This document shows, piece by piece, positions 26,317 to 38,984 of a stretch of 64,000 nucleotides of DNA. The position numbers and the translations under genes are program-made. The DNA is from Candidatus Obscuribacter sp. Lineage in GTDB: Bacteria > Cyanobacteriota > Vampirovibrionia > Obscuribacterales > Obscuribacteraceae. Position 1 is the stretch's first letter. Each line of letters opens with the position of its first letter. The notes beneath the pieces are model-generated. The model was not told where the DNA came from. It saw nothing but the letters and a program-made list of their open reading frames with translations, and did no database searches. The stretch spans positions 35,668 to 99,667 of the forward strand of contig JADYXR010000075.1 of the NCBI GenBank assembly GCA_021772095.1. Direction: 5' to 3'.

Positions 26317-28299
26317 TTGAACTCACCCTTTAAAAACGTCACCTTCAGCCACGAGCAATATATGGTGCTCGAGGAATTAGGTCGTGGTGGCATGGGCATT
26401 GTTTACCGGTGCAAAGACCGCAAGCTCATGAAAGAAGTCGCCGTCAAAGTAATCGGCTGGAATGTCGATGACGAAGCGATCATTCGTTTTCACAAAGAAG
26501 CAACAACTCTCGGAAAATTGCAGCACCGCAACATCCTCGGAGTGCAGCATTTCGGGCATTCCGATGACGACTCGTTATACCTGGTTATGGATTTGCTCAC
26601 CGGCAGAAGCTTGTCTGAACTGATCGAACTACAAAAATTACCATCCTTTGAAGAAGCACTGGAAATTTTCATTCAGCTTTGCGATGGCTTAGGCCACGCG
26701 CATGGCAAGGGCATCTTGCACCGAGATATAAAACCTTCAAACGTCTTCATTGCTCGCTACGAAGCAGGTGAACTGCAAGTGGTGATCACCGACTTCGGGC
26801 TTGCAAAGCTCGTCTCCGAAGATCAAAATCTTACGCAAGCCGGGTCGACTATGGGTAGTCCGCCATACATGAGTCCCGAACAATGTGAAGGAAAGCTAGT
26901 CGACGAGCGCTCCGACATTTACAGTTTGGGTTGTTTGATGTTCGAATTGCTCACCACCACAATTCCTTTTCAAGGCGAAACGATTCCGCACTTGATGATG
27001 CAACACATCACAGAAGACCCGCCCACACTGGCGGAGCGTGCTCCGGAACTCAACTTTCCGCCGGAGATGGATCGAATTATCGCTAAGTGCCTCGCAAAAA
27101 ATCCCGCGGAACGTTATGCAAAGGCTAAACTGTTGCGTACAGATTTGCAGCAATTGCGCGATAGTATCTGCAACGTCTCCTTCGCCCAACACAGCGAGGA
27201 GAGCGGCGCTTATTCCCCTTCGAAATCATTCCTTCGCACAGGTGCGTATATAATCACCGGTCTGCAAAATTTAGCGCGACCGTCCCAAGAAAAAAAATTG
27301 CGCGTGATGATTTACTCTACACTGTTGCTGATTGGTTCCGGGCTTGTGTACTCGGTCTGGCAGGCAATCGAAGGACACCTAAAGTATCTGAAGACTCAAG
27401 ATGCGCTGGAAGGATTCAGAAATCAATTCAATTCACCAAGCCACGAGGTCACCGAAATCACACTCAACCCCGTTAAAAGTAAGCGCGAACGAAGCAGCTA
27501 CCGCCAGTCCAGGCTATGGATCTCAATCGACAAAGGCGCAAAGAGTGCGTTGCAAGAAGTAGCGCAAATGTCGAAGAAACAAGTCGGTTTCGAAATTGGA
27601 ACAGCACCGGACTGGATCAACTTATCCAAAAGCGACGTCAAAGACGAAGACCTGGAGCCGATTTCATCGCTAAGAATACTCGGTTTTATGTTTAACAAAA
27701 CTGCTCTGACAGATAAAGGATTGAAAATAGTTTCGAACATTCCGACGCTGCAAGAACTTTATCTAGACGAAACGAAGATCACGGATGCAGGTCTCGTTTA
27801 TCTCATGAATGTCGGCAATAAAAATTTAAACCTGATCACGCTTGGTGGAGATAACATCACAGACGAGGGTGTGGAGACGATTTCAAAGTTCGGAAAGATG
27901 GCATGGATAGAATTAGAAAACTGTAAAAAGATTACTGGTGCCAATATCGAACTCTTACACAACAACTCCGACTTATTTCATTTAGGCTTAGAAGGATCCG
28001 GTTTCAAAACCGAAAACTTTCCGAAACTGTCCACTGTTCATCTAGCAAGTTTGGATCTCTCAAATCTCAATCTCACCGATAGCGACCTTGAAAAGTTTTG
28101 TGAGGTCAGGGTTCCTGGGCTCGAGACGCTGCTTATCAAAAACAACAAAGAGATTACTGACCGGGGTCTTCTTGAGGTCTCGCGAATAAAAACGCTGAAT
28201 AATTTGCACATTCATGGTTGCGACAAAATAACAAAAGCCGGAATCGATAGTTTCCACGATGCTCGTGGAGACAGACCAGTAGCCGTCTACAAAGAATGA
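26317..28299 (+). CDS. Membrane Ser/Thr protein kinase with LRR ectodomain
   Basis: Residues about 15-285 are a complete Hanks-type kinase: GRGGMG loop, VAVKVIG lysine, HRDIKPSN catalytic loop, DFGLA, and the activation segment ending SPPYMSPEQ. One transmembrane helix (about 328-350) leads to a C-terminal part with 23-26-residue leucine-rich repeats of the T-D-GL/I-x-x-I type (about 430-640), placed outside the membrane. It is thus a receptor-like kinase, signal unknown. The start is inferred: TTG 26317 gives an N-terminus matching the neighbouring paralogue (FSHEQY), but no ribosome binding site is visible. Its stop overlaps the start of the paralogue (ATGA). Confidence 0.85.
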   Translation: MNSPFKNVTFSHEQYMVLEELGRGGMGIVYRCKDRKLMKEVAVKVIGWNVDDEAIIRFHKEATTLGKLQHRNILGVQHFGHSDDDSLYLVMDLLTGRSLSELIELQKLPSFEEALEIFIQLCDGLGHAHGKGILHRDIKPSNVFIARYEAGELQVVITDFGLAKLVSEDQNLTQAGSTMGSPPYMSPEQCEGKLVDERSDIYSLGCLMFELLTTTIPFQGETIPHLMMQHITEDPPTLAERAPELNFPPEMDRIIAKCLAKNPAERYAKAKLLRTDLQQLRDSICNVSFAQHSEESGAYSPSKSFLRTGAYIITGLQNLARPSQEKKLRVMIYSTLLLIGSGLVYSVWQAIEGHLKYLKTQDALEGFRNQFNSPSHEVTEITLNPVKSKRERSSYRQSRLWISIDKGAKSALQEVAQMSKKQVGFEIGTAPDWINLSKSDVKDEDLEPISSLRILGFMFNKTALTDKGLKIVSNIPTLQELYLDETKITDAGLVYLMNVGNKNLNLITLGGDNITDEGVETISKFGKMAWIELENCKKITGANIELLHNNSDLFHLGLEGSGFKTENFPKLSTVHLASLDLSNLNLTDSDLEKFCEVRVPGLETLLIKNNKEITDRGLLEVSRIKTLNNLHIHGCDKITKAGIDSFHDARGDRPVAVYKE

Positions 28300-30239
28300 A
28301 GAAGATCAACTTCAGCCACGAACAGTACCTGGCGCTCGAAGAGATCGGGCGCGGCGGCATGGGAGTTGTGTACAAATGCAGCGACCGAAAAATGGGCAGA
28401 TCTGTCGCAGTAAAGGTGATTGGTTGGAACCTGAGCGATACCGACACCATTCGGTTTCATAAAGAAGCGAAAGCACTGGCGAAACTTCAACATCCAAATA
28501 TTTTGAGCGTGCTCCACTTCGGGCACTCCGATGACGATTCGTTATTCCTGGTGATGGAACTTTTGACCGGGCAGAGTTTGTCCTCGTTAATAGATTCAGG
28601 CATCTTACCGCGATTCGAAGAAGCGCTCTGTATCTTTCTTAAGATATGCGACGGGCTCGCGCATGCCCACAAAAAAGATGTCCTGCATCGAGACATAAAG
28701 CCCTCAAATATTTTTGTTGAGCGCACTACCAGCGGTGACATCAATACAATAATTACCGATTTCGGTTTGGCGAAACTCTTGACCGAAGATCAACGGTTGA
28801 CGCAAACCGGGGTCTCGCTGGGCACTCCCGCCTACATGAGTCCGGAACAAGCTGCCGGAAAAACGGTTGACGAACGCTCGGATATTTATAGTCTGGGATG
28901 TTTGATGTTCGAAGTTCTCACAGGCGAACAACCATTCCAGTCCGGCAACGTCACGGGTCTGATGTTGAAACAGGTAAACGAGCCTCCACCAAGACTCTCC
29001 GACGTCGCACCCGATCGCAACTATCCTGAAGAAATGGAAGAGATCCTGGCAAAGTGTCTGGCAAAAAATCCAGACGAACGATACAGCGAAATAAGCGAGC
29101 TAAAAAACGACATCCACAACCTCAAAAATAACTCCGTTATCGTTTATGCGCAAATCGACAGTGGCAGCGAAGGTTCGCAATCCGACAGTGCTGCAAAAAT
29201 GAATGAGTTTTTGCGCACCGGAGTTCAGCAATCAACTCCGCGAGCGCGTGCAGGAAAAGCAGTTGTCGTGACATCAGGTTTGCTTTTATTGATTGGACTG
29301 ATTGGTTTTATCACGAACCTCGGGTCTTTCGGCCTTCTCGAAAAGAAAGAACAACCACTCACCGGCATAACCGTAATGGGCTCCAAAAATGACAATAAAG
29401 ACACCGAAAATTTTATCGACCTGACCTTGAAGATTTCAAGAACAGAAGAACTGTGGATACCCTGCACAGGTCAAGGTGGTGCAAAACGACTGCTCGACGT
29501 GGTGCAGAATGAGCGGATGTCGCGAAAGCAACGGGGCACGCGCGCCAATTATTACATCGACGCGCGAAATTCCGATGTCACGGACAAGCAGCTGCACGCG
29601 CTCAAATCAATCAATGTAATCGGACTTCGTCTGGGTGGCACAGCGGTGGGAGATGATGCAATTAAGAACACCGTAAGCAAGCTGGCTGATCTGGAGGAGC
29701 TTTCACTGCGGGGTACACAGGTTACTGACGAGTGCGCGCAATACCTCACCGCCAATGAGAAATTAGACTCTATCGACCTTTCTCAAACGAAGATATCCGA
29801 CAAATCCATACCAATCCTGAGTGAGCTGAAATCACTCAGGTTTATCTGTGCCATGTCATGTCCGAATTTGACTGGTTCTACATTCGGTGCCTTAAAAAAT
29901 TTGCGGCATGACTCAGTAGACCTGAGCGTCGATGGTTCCAACATCAACCAGGAAAATCTGAAGTTATTGCAAAATCTGCCAATGCGGTATTTGGATGTAT
30001 CCGGATTAAAATTGAACGACAACGACATGGAAGTTATTTCGAGAATTTCATCACTGCAGATAGTTATTTTGAACCGCAATCCTGAAGTCACTCAAAAAGG
30101 GTTCCTGCAGCTTGCCAAACTTAAGAAGCTTGCCCAGGTAGGTGTTCACGGTTGCCCGAAAATTACACCGGCAACCATCACTCATTTCAATAGTGTCCAC
30201 CCTACGCCCAAGATAGTGGTGGTCGAACCCGAATCGTGA
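28296..30239 (+). CDS. Membrane Ser/Thr protein kinase with LRR ectodomain (tandem paralogue)
   Basis: This is a close paralogue of the preceding kinase with the same layout. The kinase domain (residues about 10-280) has GRGGMG, VAVKVIG, HRDIKPSN, DFGLA and GTPAYMSPEQ all intact; a TM helix lies at about 321-345 and LRR-type repeats at about 430-630. The kinase parts are much more alike than the ectodomains, suggesting shared output and different inputs. The ATG overlaps the previous stop by four bases (ATGA), so translation is coupled and the two proteins are probably made in equal amounts, possibly as a heteromer. Confidence 0.88.
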   Translation: MKKINFSHEQYLALEEIGRGGMGVVYKCSDRKMGRSVAVKVIGWNLSDTDTIRFHKEAKALAKLQHPNILSVLHFGHSDDDSLFLVMELLTGQSLSSLIDSGILPRFEEALCIFLKICDGLAHAHKKDVLHRDIKPSNIFVERTTSGDINTIITDFGLAKLLTEDQRLTQTGVSLGTPAYMSPEQAAGKTVDERSDIYSLGCLMFEVLTGEQPFQSGNVTGLMLKQVNEPPPRLSDVAPDRNYPEEMEEILAKCLAKNPDERYSEISELKNDIHNLKNNSVIVYAQIDSGSEGSQSDSAAKMNEFLRTGVQQSTPRARAGKAVVVTSGLLLLIGLIGFITNLGSFGLLEKKEQPLTGITVMGSKNDNKDTENFIDLTLKISRTEELWIPCTGQGGAKRLLDVVQNERMSRKQRGTRANYYIDARNSDVTDKQLHALKSINVIGLRLGGTAVGDDAIKNTVSKLADLEELSLRGTQVTDECAQYLTANEKLDSIDLSQTKISDKSIPILSELKSLRFICAMSCPNLTGSTFGALKNLRHDSVDLSVDGSNINQENLKLLQNLPMRYLDVSGLKLNDNDMEVISRISSLQIVILNRNPEVTQKGFLQLAKLKKLAQVGVHGCPKITPATITHFNSVHPTPKIVVVEPES

Positions 30240-30722
30240 TCGACGACAGAAAGCGGCGACGAATTTATCAGTTTCGAATTTACGAGATTCGAACAACGGC
30301 AATTTTCACTTTTCGAACAGTGCGAAATTCTATATATAGGTTGACGCCAATCAAGTATCAAACGCTCGCGTCGATTGACCTGCTTACGTTCCGCGCGATC
30401 AAGCAACTGCCTGCCTGTTCAGCTTTTTAGAAAAAGAACTGCCTCTGGAAAATCAGAATAAGGGCGAAACGTGAACTGAGCGTGAAGAACTTTCGAAAAT
30501 ATAGCCGACTTGCAGTGTTCAACATATCCGTTAATTCAGCCGAGTCCCGCACGTTAAGAGCATCTCCGTTGTTTTATACACGTTATTGCTATATGTTTTT
30601 AGCGAATTCACTTTTCATCTAGACGCGATTACTATAAGTACATCAAGCAGTTTTGACCTCTCACCTTACTATTCTACGAGGGCATTTGCCCCCGTACGCG
30701 GCTCTGCTACGGAGATTTACTA
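30240..30722. other. Non-coding gap after the kinase pair
   Basis: These 483 bases carry no supported gene. They are AT-richer than the surroundings (for example TCTATATATAGG at about 30331) and probably hold the promoter of the next gene. A small GGGC-ATTT-GCCC hairpin lies near 30677, and a GGAG motif precedes the following ATG. Confidence 0.5.
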
Positions 30723-31874
30723 ATGTTTTTAGCCAAGAAAACTCGCAACCCGCTTTATCGCCTCGGCGAACTGTTCCTCGAAGCTGGAATTATCTCGCCT
30801 GTGATTTTGACGAATTGCCTCGTGATTGCGAAGAGAACATCGATGCCAATCGGTCGTGTGCTCGTGTTGTCCGGTCATGTAAGCGATCTCGATGTCGAAA
30901 CCGCTGTCAGAACCCAACGCTCGGTGCGCGAAGGCTCTATCGAAGTGGCGATGGCTAAGGAATTGATGCGCTTCGCTCACGTTCACCAGGTCACCATCGA
31001 CGAGGCTTATCGTCTCAATGGTATCAGTCGCGATCTCGGTCCTCTCACTCGCCTCGGCAAGCTTCTTCTGGCTGCTGGAATTGTTGAAGAGGAAGAACTG
31101 AAACGCGGAATGCGCTACTCGGAGCAAACCGGCTATCCTCTCGGATTGTCACTGGTTCACCTCAATTTGATAAGCGAAAAAACTCTTACTACTTGCATCA
31201 ATCTTCAAATTCTCCTTCGCGATAATCATCTGCACTTCTTCGATGCCGTCAAAGCTGTCCAATACATCGTCAGAGACGGCGAATCTTTCGAAGGTCTCCT
31301 CACCGCGCTTGGTTTGAAGGGTGTCGGCATTGCCATAGCACCGCCGAAAGTTGGCGAATTGCTGGTTGACGCAAAATTACTGACCGCCGAAGACGCCATG
31401 GTGCTCGCAGAACTCGGAACCGAGCAAGACCTGCAATACGGCGAACTCGTCACCACCTACAATCTCGTCAACCGCAACGTCATTGACGCTGCTGTACAAC
31501 TGCAAAAGATGTTCAAAAACCCGATGTTCACCAGAGCAAGAGCCGCTCGCTTGTTGAATCTCGTCCATTCGATGAACACCACCTTGGAAAAAGTTCTCTC
31601 AGACTTCGATGTAATCGAGCAAGCCGTAACTTTGCTGAGAGCTGCTGAAGTGATCGACGAAGCCATTCTCCGCGAAACCGCCGCCCAAATCGAAAACTTC
31701 GAAATGTGCGTTTCGGAAGCTCTGATCTCGAGCAACAAAATCACACCAAGCCAAGCCCGCAAAGCAATCGAGTGCTTGCACTACATCCAAGCGGGCAGCA
31801 TGAGCTACAACGAAGCGCTGCACGTTCTTCGCAACGAAAGAACCGACAAATCGAAAGTCGTATACGCCGCGTAA
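30723..31874 (+). CDS. Protein built of MshEN-like (T2SSE N-terminal) repeats
   Basis: The 383 residues contain several copies of the pattern RLGELFLEAGIISP...L......PIGRVLV.SGHVS: near 13-60, 108-150, 205-250 and, more weakly, towards the C-terminus. This resembles the N-terminal MshEN domain of type II secretion/type IV pilus ATPases, known in some proteins to bind c-di-GMP. No ATPase domain follows, so it is a stand-alone array. No signal peptide or TM segment is seen; it is probably cytosolic. A GGAG ribosome binding site precedes the ATG. A c-di-GMP-sensing role is inference only. Confidence 0.6.
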   Translation: MFLAKKTRNPLYRLGELFLEAGIISPVILTNCLVIAKRTSMPIGRVLVLSGHVSDLDVETAVRTQRSVREGSIEVAMAKELMRFAHVHQVTIDEAYRLNGISRDLGPLTRLGKLLLAAGIVEEEELKRGMRYSEQTGYPLGLSLVHLNLISEKTLTTCINLQILLRDNHLHFFDAVKAVQYIVRDGESFEGLLTALGLKGVGIAIAPPKVGELLVDAKLLTAEDAMVLAELGTEQDLQYGELVTTYNLVNRNVIDAAVQLQKMFKNPMFTRARAARLLNLVHSMNTTLEKVLSDFDVIEQAVTLLRAAEVIDEAILRETAAQIENFEMCVSEALISSNKITPSQARKAIECLHYIQAGSMSYNEALHVLRNERTDKSKVVYAA

Positions 31875-31904
31875 TTCACCGCAAAAGTTAAAAGGAGCTG
31901 CAAT

Positions 31905-31936
31905 CGGTGTTTCGTCCCCCAATTGGCGAAACGCCG
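31905..31936 (+). terminator. Hairpin after the MshEN-like gene
   Basis: CGGTGTTTCG (31905-31914) pairs with CGAAACGCCG (31927-31936) across a 12-base loop, with one G-T pair. It lies about 30 bases after the stop and lacks a clean T-run. Confidence 0.4.
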
Positions 31937-32034
31937 AATCCTCTTTGGGCTGAAATCTGAATCCTTTTAGCGCGAAACATTTGGATCGATTCCCGGGGTC
32001 GTATATTGGTCTCTTTAGGCCAAGAGGTCCATCC

Positions 32035-32748
32035 GTGGAACATACGAACCAGTTGAATCTAACACTCGCAAAACGCAGAACCACTTATGCGATTGCAACT
32101 TTCTGCGATACCTGGGTTGTTTCTGTTCGGCGTTTTTTCCCACTATTTCTCGCCTGGGGAGTTTCCGGCGCGCTCCCGGTTGCGATCCTAATTGTCACAG
32201 TAATCATGGGCGGCGTTTTCGACTGGAAAGCAGGCTTCGGTCATCCAGCCTGGGGTACCGTTGTCGGCATGCTGATCCCTGCCGTTTTTATCGGCGGACT
32301 TTGGGCCGGCTGGAATTACATAGCACTAAAGGTGGTGCGCGGCATTCCGGTTAGAGCATCCGATATTTTTCGACCGATGAACCAAACACTCAGTGCTCTA
32401 GTCGCACTGGCGATCTCATCGGTTTTGATTGGAATTGGAACGGCACTATTCGTGGTGCCTGGCGCATTGCTTTTCTTACGTTTTCAACTGACCGCTTTCT
32501 ACATCGTTGATAGAAACTATGGTCCGATTCAAGCGCTGAAACAGAGCTGGGATGACACGGAACGCGTGTTTGTTCAATTAGGACTTCTCGATTTGATGAT
32601 GCTTGGAGTGGGTACTCTCAGCGCGCCGCTAATCTTCGGACCGTTGATGGTGCACATCGCGAGCACGGTTGCTTCAGCGGAAGTCTACAGCAAATGGCTC
32701 ACGGACGAAAACAATCCGGACTTTCCAAAACTGGAAGACCTGGACTAA
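32035..32748 (+). CDS. Six-helix membrane protein, YciC/DUF975-like
   Basis: Six hydrophobic segments and the loop LRFQLTAFYIVDRNYGPIQALKQSWDDT match the general pattern of DUF975 / YciC-type membrane proteins, whose function is poorly known. Two starts are possible. The GTG at 32035 has a good AAGAGG site 7 bases upstream and gives 237 residues, so it was chosen over the TTG at 31981. There is no clear operon partner: the next gene is convergent and the previous one ends 160 bases before. Confidence 0.6.
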   Translation: MEHTNQLNLTLAKRRTTYAIATFCDTWVVSVRRFFPLFLAWGVSGALPVAILIVTVIMGGVFDWKAGFGHPAWGTVVGMLIPAVFIGGLWAGWNYIALKVVRGIPVRASDIFRPMNQTLSALVALAISSVLIGIGTALFVVPGALLFLRFQLTAFYIVDRNYGPIQALKQSWDDTERVFVQLGLLDLMMLGVGTLSAPLIFGPLMVHIASTVASAEVYSKWLTDENNPDFPKLEDLD

Positions 32749-32926
32749 CAGCCAAAGACACGCGTCGAAACGTTTTTGCCGGCAGGTTTAGTTAAACGTT
32801 CCAGTCGAATTCCCTACGCGCACGTTCTCAGCGAAACCGTTTCAGAACACGCGCGCAGGAAAATTACCTCCTCCGAACAAGCAATTGAGTTCATCGTGCC
32901 TGTGCGACACTAACGCAAAACGCGCA

Positions 32927-34261
32927 CTAGAAGCCGGAATCGCCCTGACGTTGTTGAATGATCTTTTGTTGACGACGTTGTTGATCGTTTTGCTGATTTT
33001 CGCGATTGCTGTGTTCGGCCATTTCTTCGCGCATATAAGGTGAGGGTTTCACTCGACCAGGTGCAGCTTCATTGGGAGTGAGCATATGTTCAATCGAAGT
33101 CAGACGATCGCGAACTTGCGAAACGCGCTTATCATCAGAGCCTTCACGCAGACGAAGAAAATCTTTGTAGTACTTCACGGCAGACGAGAAGTGGTGCTCC
33201 GTCTCAAGCAACATAGCAATTTGTAGAAAGACTTCGTAATCGTCTTTGTTGTAATCCAGAGCAAAACGCCAGTGATCCATTGCGCCTTGATGGTCTCCCA
33301 GAGCCAGTTTGCAAAGCCCGATGTCTTTGTGCAATCGCGCCGGTTGCATTCGCATTTGGTTGCCGATCGAGTGAGAGGTCTTGAGCGCCATCAGCTCTCT
33401 AAGCGCTTCTGCCCACTTTTGTAATTTCATTTTTTCTTCGCAGTAAAGCAACCAAACTTTTGTCCACGACCATGGTTTGTCGCCCAGAGCTTGACGAAAG
33501 TGCTGCTCCGCCGCCATGTAATGACCTCGGCGCCTCGACTCGAGCGAAAGCTGAGACTGCTTTTGTTCCAACTCTCTGGCTTTCTGGTAGCCTTTCATTT
33601 GGCCAAGAGCGCCACCCCAACTGGTACTACTATCGAGCGTCACGTCATCGCCTTTTCGATCTTCCATCAAACCGTAAATGTACTGAACCTTCTGAGTGGT
33701 TTTAGGATCGTATTTTTTGATCGACTTGACCGCGTTCTCGCACTCTTCCCAGCGTTTATTCCGCAGGTGAATTTCAGCCAGCGCGAGGTAAGCGTCCGTA
33801 GGTTCTTCGACTGATTGAGAAACATGTTTTTCCAAAGCTTCGACAGCTTTGTTGTCGAGGTTTTTATCATTCTTTTCCATGTAGGAGATGCCCAGCCAAT
33901 AGTAGGCTTCGGGATAATAACCGTTGCGCGCAAAATATGTGGCTTGAAGAAACGCATCGATAGCGCCGTCTAGATCTTCGGCGGTCAGCTTCGCCTTACC
34001 CGAGTTGAAATGCTCTTCAGCAGGGGCTTGAGTATGTTTGCCCCGGCGTCCACCCACAGCTTGAGCTGCAAAACCACTGGAGATCTCGGCATTGTCACTG
34101 GTCACTGAAAAATAAAGTCCAATATCCTGAATAAGAAAAATAAATGCCAGGGCAGTAAACATGCGCTTTTGAGACAATATCGCTCGCGGGCGAGTTCCAA
34201 TGTTCGACTGCGGATCAATGTTGGAATTGCATTTTCGTGCGGTCACTATATTTGATCCCAC
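32927..34261 (-). CDS. TPR-repeat protein with N-terminal membrane anchor
   Basis: Residues about 34-55 are hydrophobic (signal or anchor). A chain of tetratricopeptide-like helices follows, for example EEHFNSGKAKLTAEDLDGAI, AYYWLGISYMEK, AYLALAEIHLRNKRWEE and HWRFALDYNKDDYEVFLQIAMLL. The C-terminus is glutamine-rich. TPR proteins act as scaffolds; the partner is unknown. The start is a GTG without a clear ribosome binding site, and ATG at residue 34 is an alternative. It follows ligA on the minus strand after a repeat-bearing gap. Confidence 0.68.
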   Translation of the reverse strand: MGSNIVTARKCNSNIDPQSNIGTRPRAILSQKRMFTALAFIFLIQDIGLYFSVTSDNAEISSGFAAQAVGGRRGKHTQAPAEEHFNSGKAKLTAEDLDGAIDAFLQATYFARNGYYPEAYYWLGISYMEKNDKNLDNKAVEALEKHVSQSVEEPTDAYLALAEIHLRNKRWEECENAVKSIKKYDPKTTQKVQYIYGLMEDRKGDDVTLDSSTSWGGALGQMKGYQKARELEQKQSQLSLESRRRGHYMAAEQHFRQALGDKPWSWTKVWLLYCEEKMKLQKWAEALRELMALKTSHSIGNQMRMQPARLHKDIGLCKLALGDHQGAMDHWRFALDYNKDDYEVFLQIAMLLETEHHFSSAVKYYKDFLRLREGSDDKRVSQVRDRLTSIEHMLTPNEAAPGRVKPSPYMREEMAEHSNRENQQNDQQRRQQKIIQQRQGDSGF

Positions 34262-34410
34262 TTGTGATTGACGTGAATTTCGAGCCCGTGATTGCTGTCG
34301 ATTTGAACTAGATTCGCCGTAAATTCAAACCTTGTTCTTCCTGAATCGGCACTTGTGATTGCCGTAGAAATCGAATGTCTCTCTTCCGTGATTTTGCCTC
34401 GAAGTGCCCG
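34262..34410. repeat. Degenerate GTGATTG repeats between ligA and TPR gene
   Basis: Four related phrases of the type CCGTGATTGC(C/T)GTnGA occur near 34264, 34290, 34349 and 34388. They are separated by 26-60 bases, with no coding frame. They may be slippage products or binding sites. Confidence 0.4.
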
Positions 34411-34499
34411 GTGACTAAACTTCTGAAGCCTCAAATTTTGATTTTAACTAATTACCGGAAATAAATCTGCTAGGACTTAGCCTGAGTTTGAGCAACCTA

Positions 34500-37837
<3,338 letters not shown>

Positions 37838-37865
37838 GGTTGTTTCCTTCAAAAATCAGTCGGAT

Positions 37866-37902
37866 AGGCGATAAAAATCCCTGCTTTGGATTTTATCGGC
37901 CT
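37866..37902 (-). promoter_or_regulatory. Hairpin in the thiolase-ligA leader
   Basis: AGGCGATAAAAATCC pairs with GGATTTTATCGGCCT across a 7-base loop with one A and one G bulge. It lies about 30 bases before the thiolase start. It could be an attenuator or mRNA-stabilising hairpin; it also sits in the upstream region of the divergent RDD gene. Confidence 0.5.
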
Positions 37903-38024
37903 TCTACCTCAAAGCGCTTATGTCTTACTATTTGTTCCGAATTGACTTCATTGCTCTATTATTAAAAGATTCGCACGGTGAGGCGGTTGCTTCAACATTG
38001 CTAGAAACGGGTATTTAGAGTCTC

Positions 38025-38756
38025 ATGACAAGGTCATCAGGCGGATCTCGCCAACCCAATAGACCCAATAAAGACGACCAAAGCCGGCGCGATGACGTGT
38101 CGGACGAAGACGTCGATTACGACGACAACGGCAACAATAACGGCTCAAGCTCAAGCGCAAGCCGAAGTCGCCCGGCAAGACGCGCGCCTATGGCTGGTTC
38201 TGCCCATCGCGCCGCCCCTGAGACCTCCGGAGAGCCTGGCGTAGTCGACCCAAAGCGCCGCGGCATCGCGCTCATGGCGGATGTCATTCTGTTTTTTGCG
38301 GTGACCATGTTAATCAGTCCGATCATCGCTTTCATCAGCACCTTCATTCCTTTTCAAATCATCACTTTCGAATTGATCATGATATTGCTGCTTCTCGTTC
38401 GCGATTATCAGTATCAGGGTCGCGGCATCGGCAAAAATCTGATGGGTCTGCAAGTGGTGGATTACAGCACCGGCCTGCCGCCGTCGCTTTTGCAATCGGT
38501 TAAGCGCAATATGTTGTTCTTCGTGGCAACATTGCTGATGGGTCTGGTCGCGCTGCTCAAATATTTGCCAATCGACAAAACGGCAATGCTGCTAGTCAGC
38601 CAGATAGTCGGCTTCGTTTGCAGCGCCTACGTGCTCGTTCTGATTCCAGCCGAGTGCTACTTCGCGCTTCGCGGAGCGGGCGGCCGCAGAATCGGCGACA
38701 AGTTCGCAAACACCCACGTCATCGAGTCCAGCATGGACTTCTCGAAGTTCAATTAG
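38025..38756 (+). CDS. RDD-family membrane protein
   Basis: Residues 1-75 are hydrophilic and disordered, rich in Asp, Arg, Asn and Ser. The RDD domain follows, with the conserved arginine/aspartate helix (RRGIALMADVILFF) and the G.GIGKNLMGLQVVD motif between transmembrane helices; a further pair of helices lies near 155-205. RDD proteins are small membrane proteins, a few of them linked to ion exchange, but most are unassigned. It is divergent from the thiolase gene. Confidence 0.75.
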   Translation: MTRSSGGSRQPNRPNKDDQSRRDDVSDEDVDYDDNGNNNGSSSSASRSRPARRAPMAGSAHRAAPETSGEPGVVDPKRRGIALMADVILFFAVTMLISPIIAFISTFIPFQIITFELIMILLLLVRDYQYQGRGIGKNLMGLQVVDYSTGLPPSLLQSVKRNMLFFVATLLMGLVALLKYLPIDKTAMLLVSQIVGFVCSAYVLVLIPAECYFALRGAGGRRIGDKFANTHVIESSMDFSKFN

Positions 38757-38984
38757 TTCAAATCTTCTAGAACAAAACGATTCCATAGTTCGAATCAGAA
38801 CTATTGCTGAAACCATAAACCGTTCAGCGATGCCTTCGAAGCCGCGCTTTGTTACGAACGCGCCTTCTTGACTATAAACAATACCGTATAGGGGCTCGGG
38901 GGTTGTAAGATATGGGGCTGTATAGAACCGGGTCAGCCTTTCCAAGAACGGCTAACAGATTGCCGCAAGTCAAGGAACGCGTTA

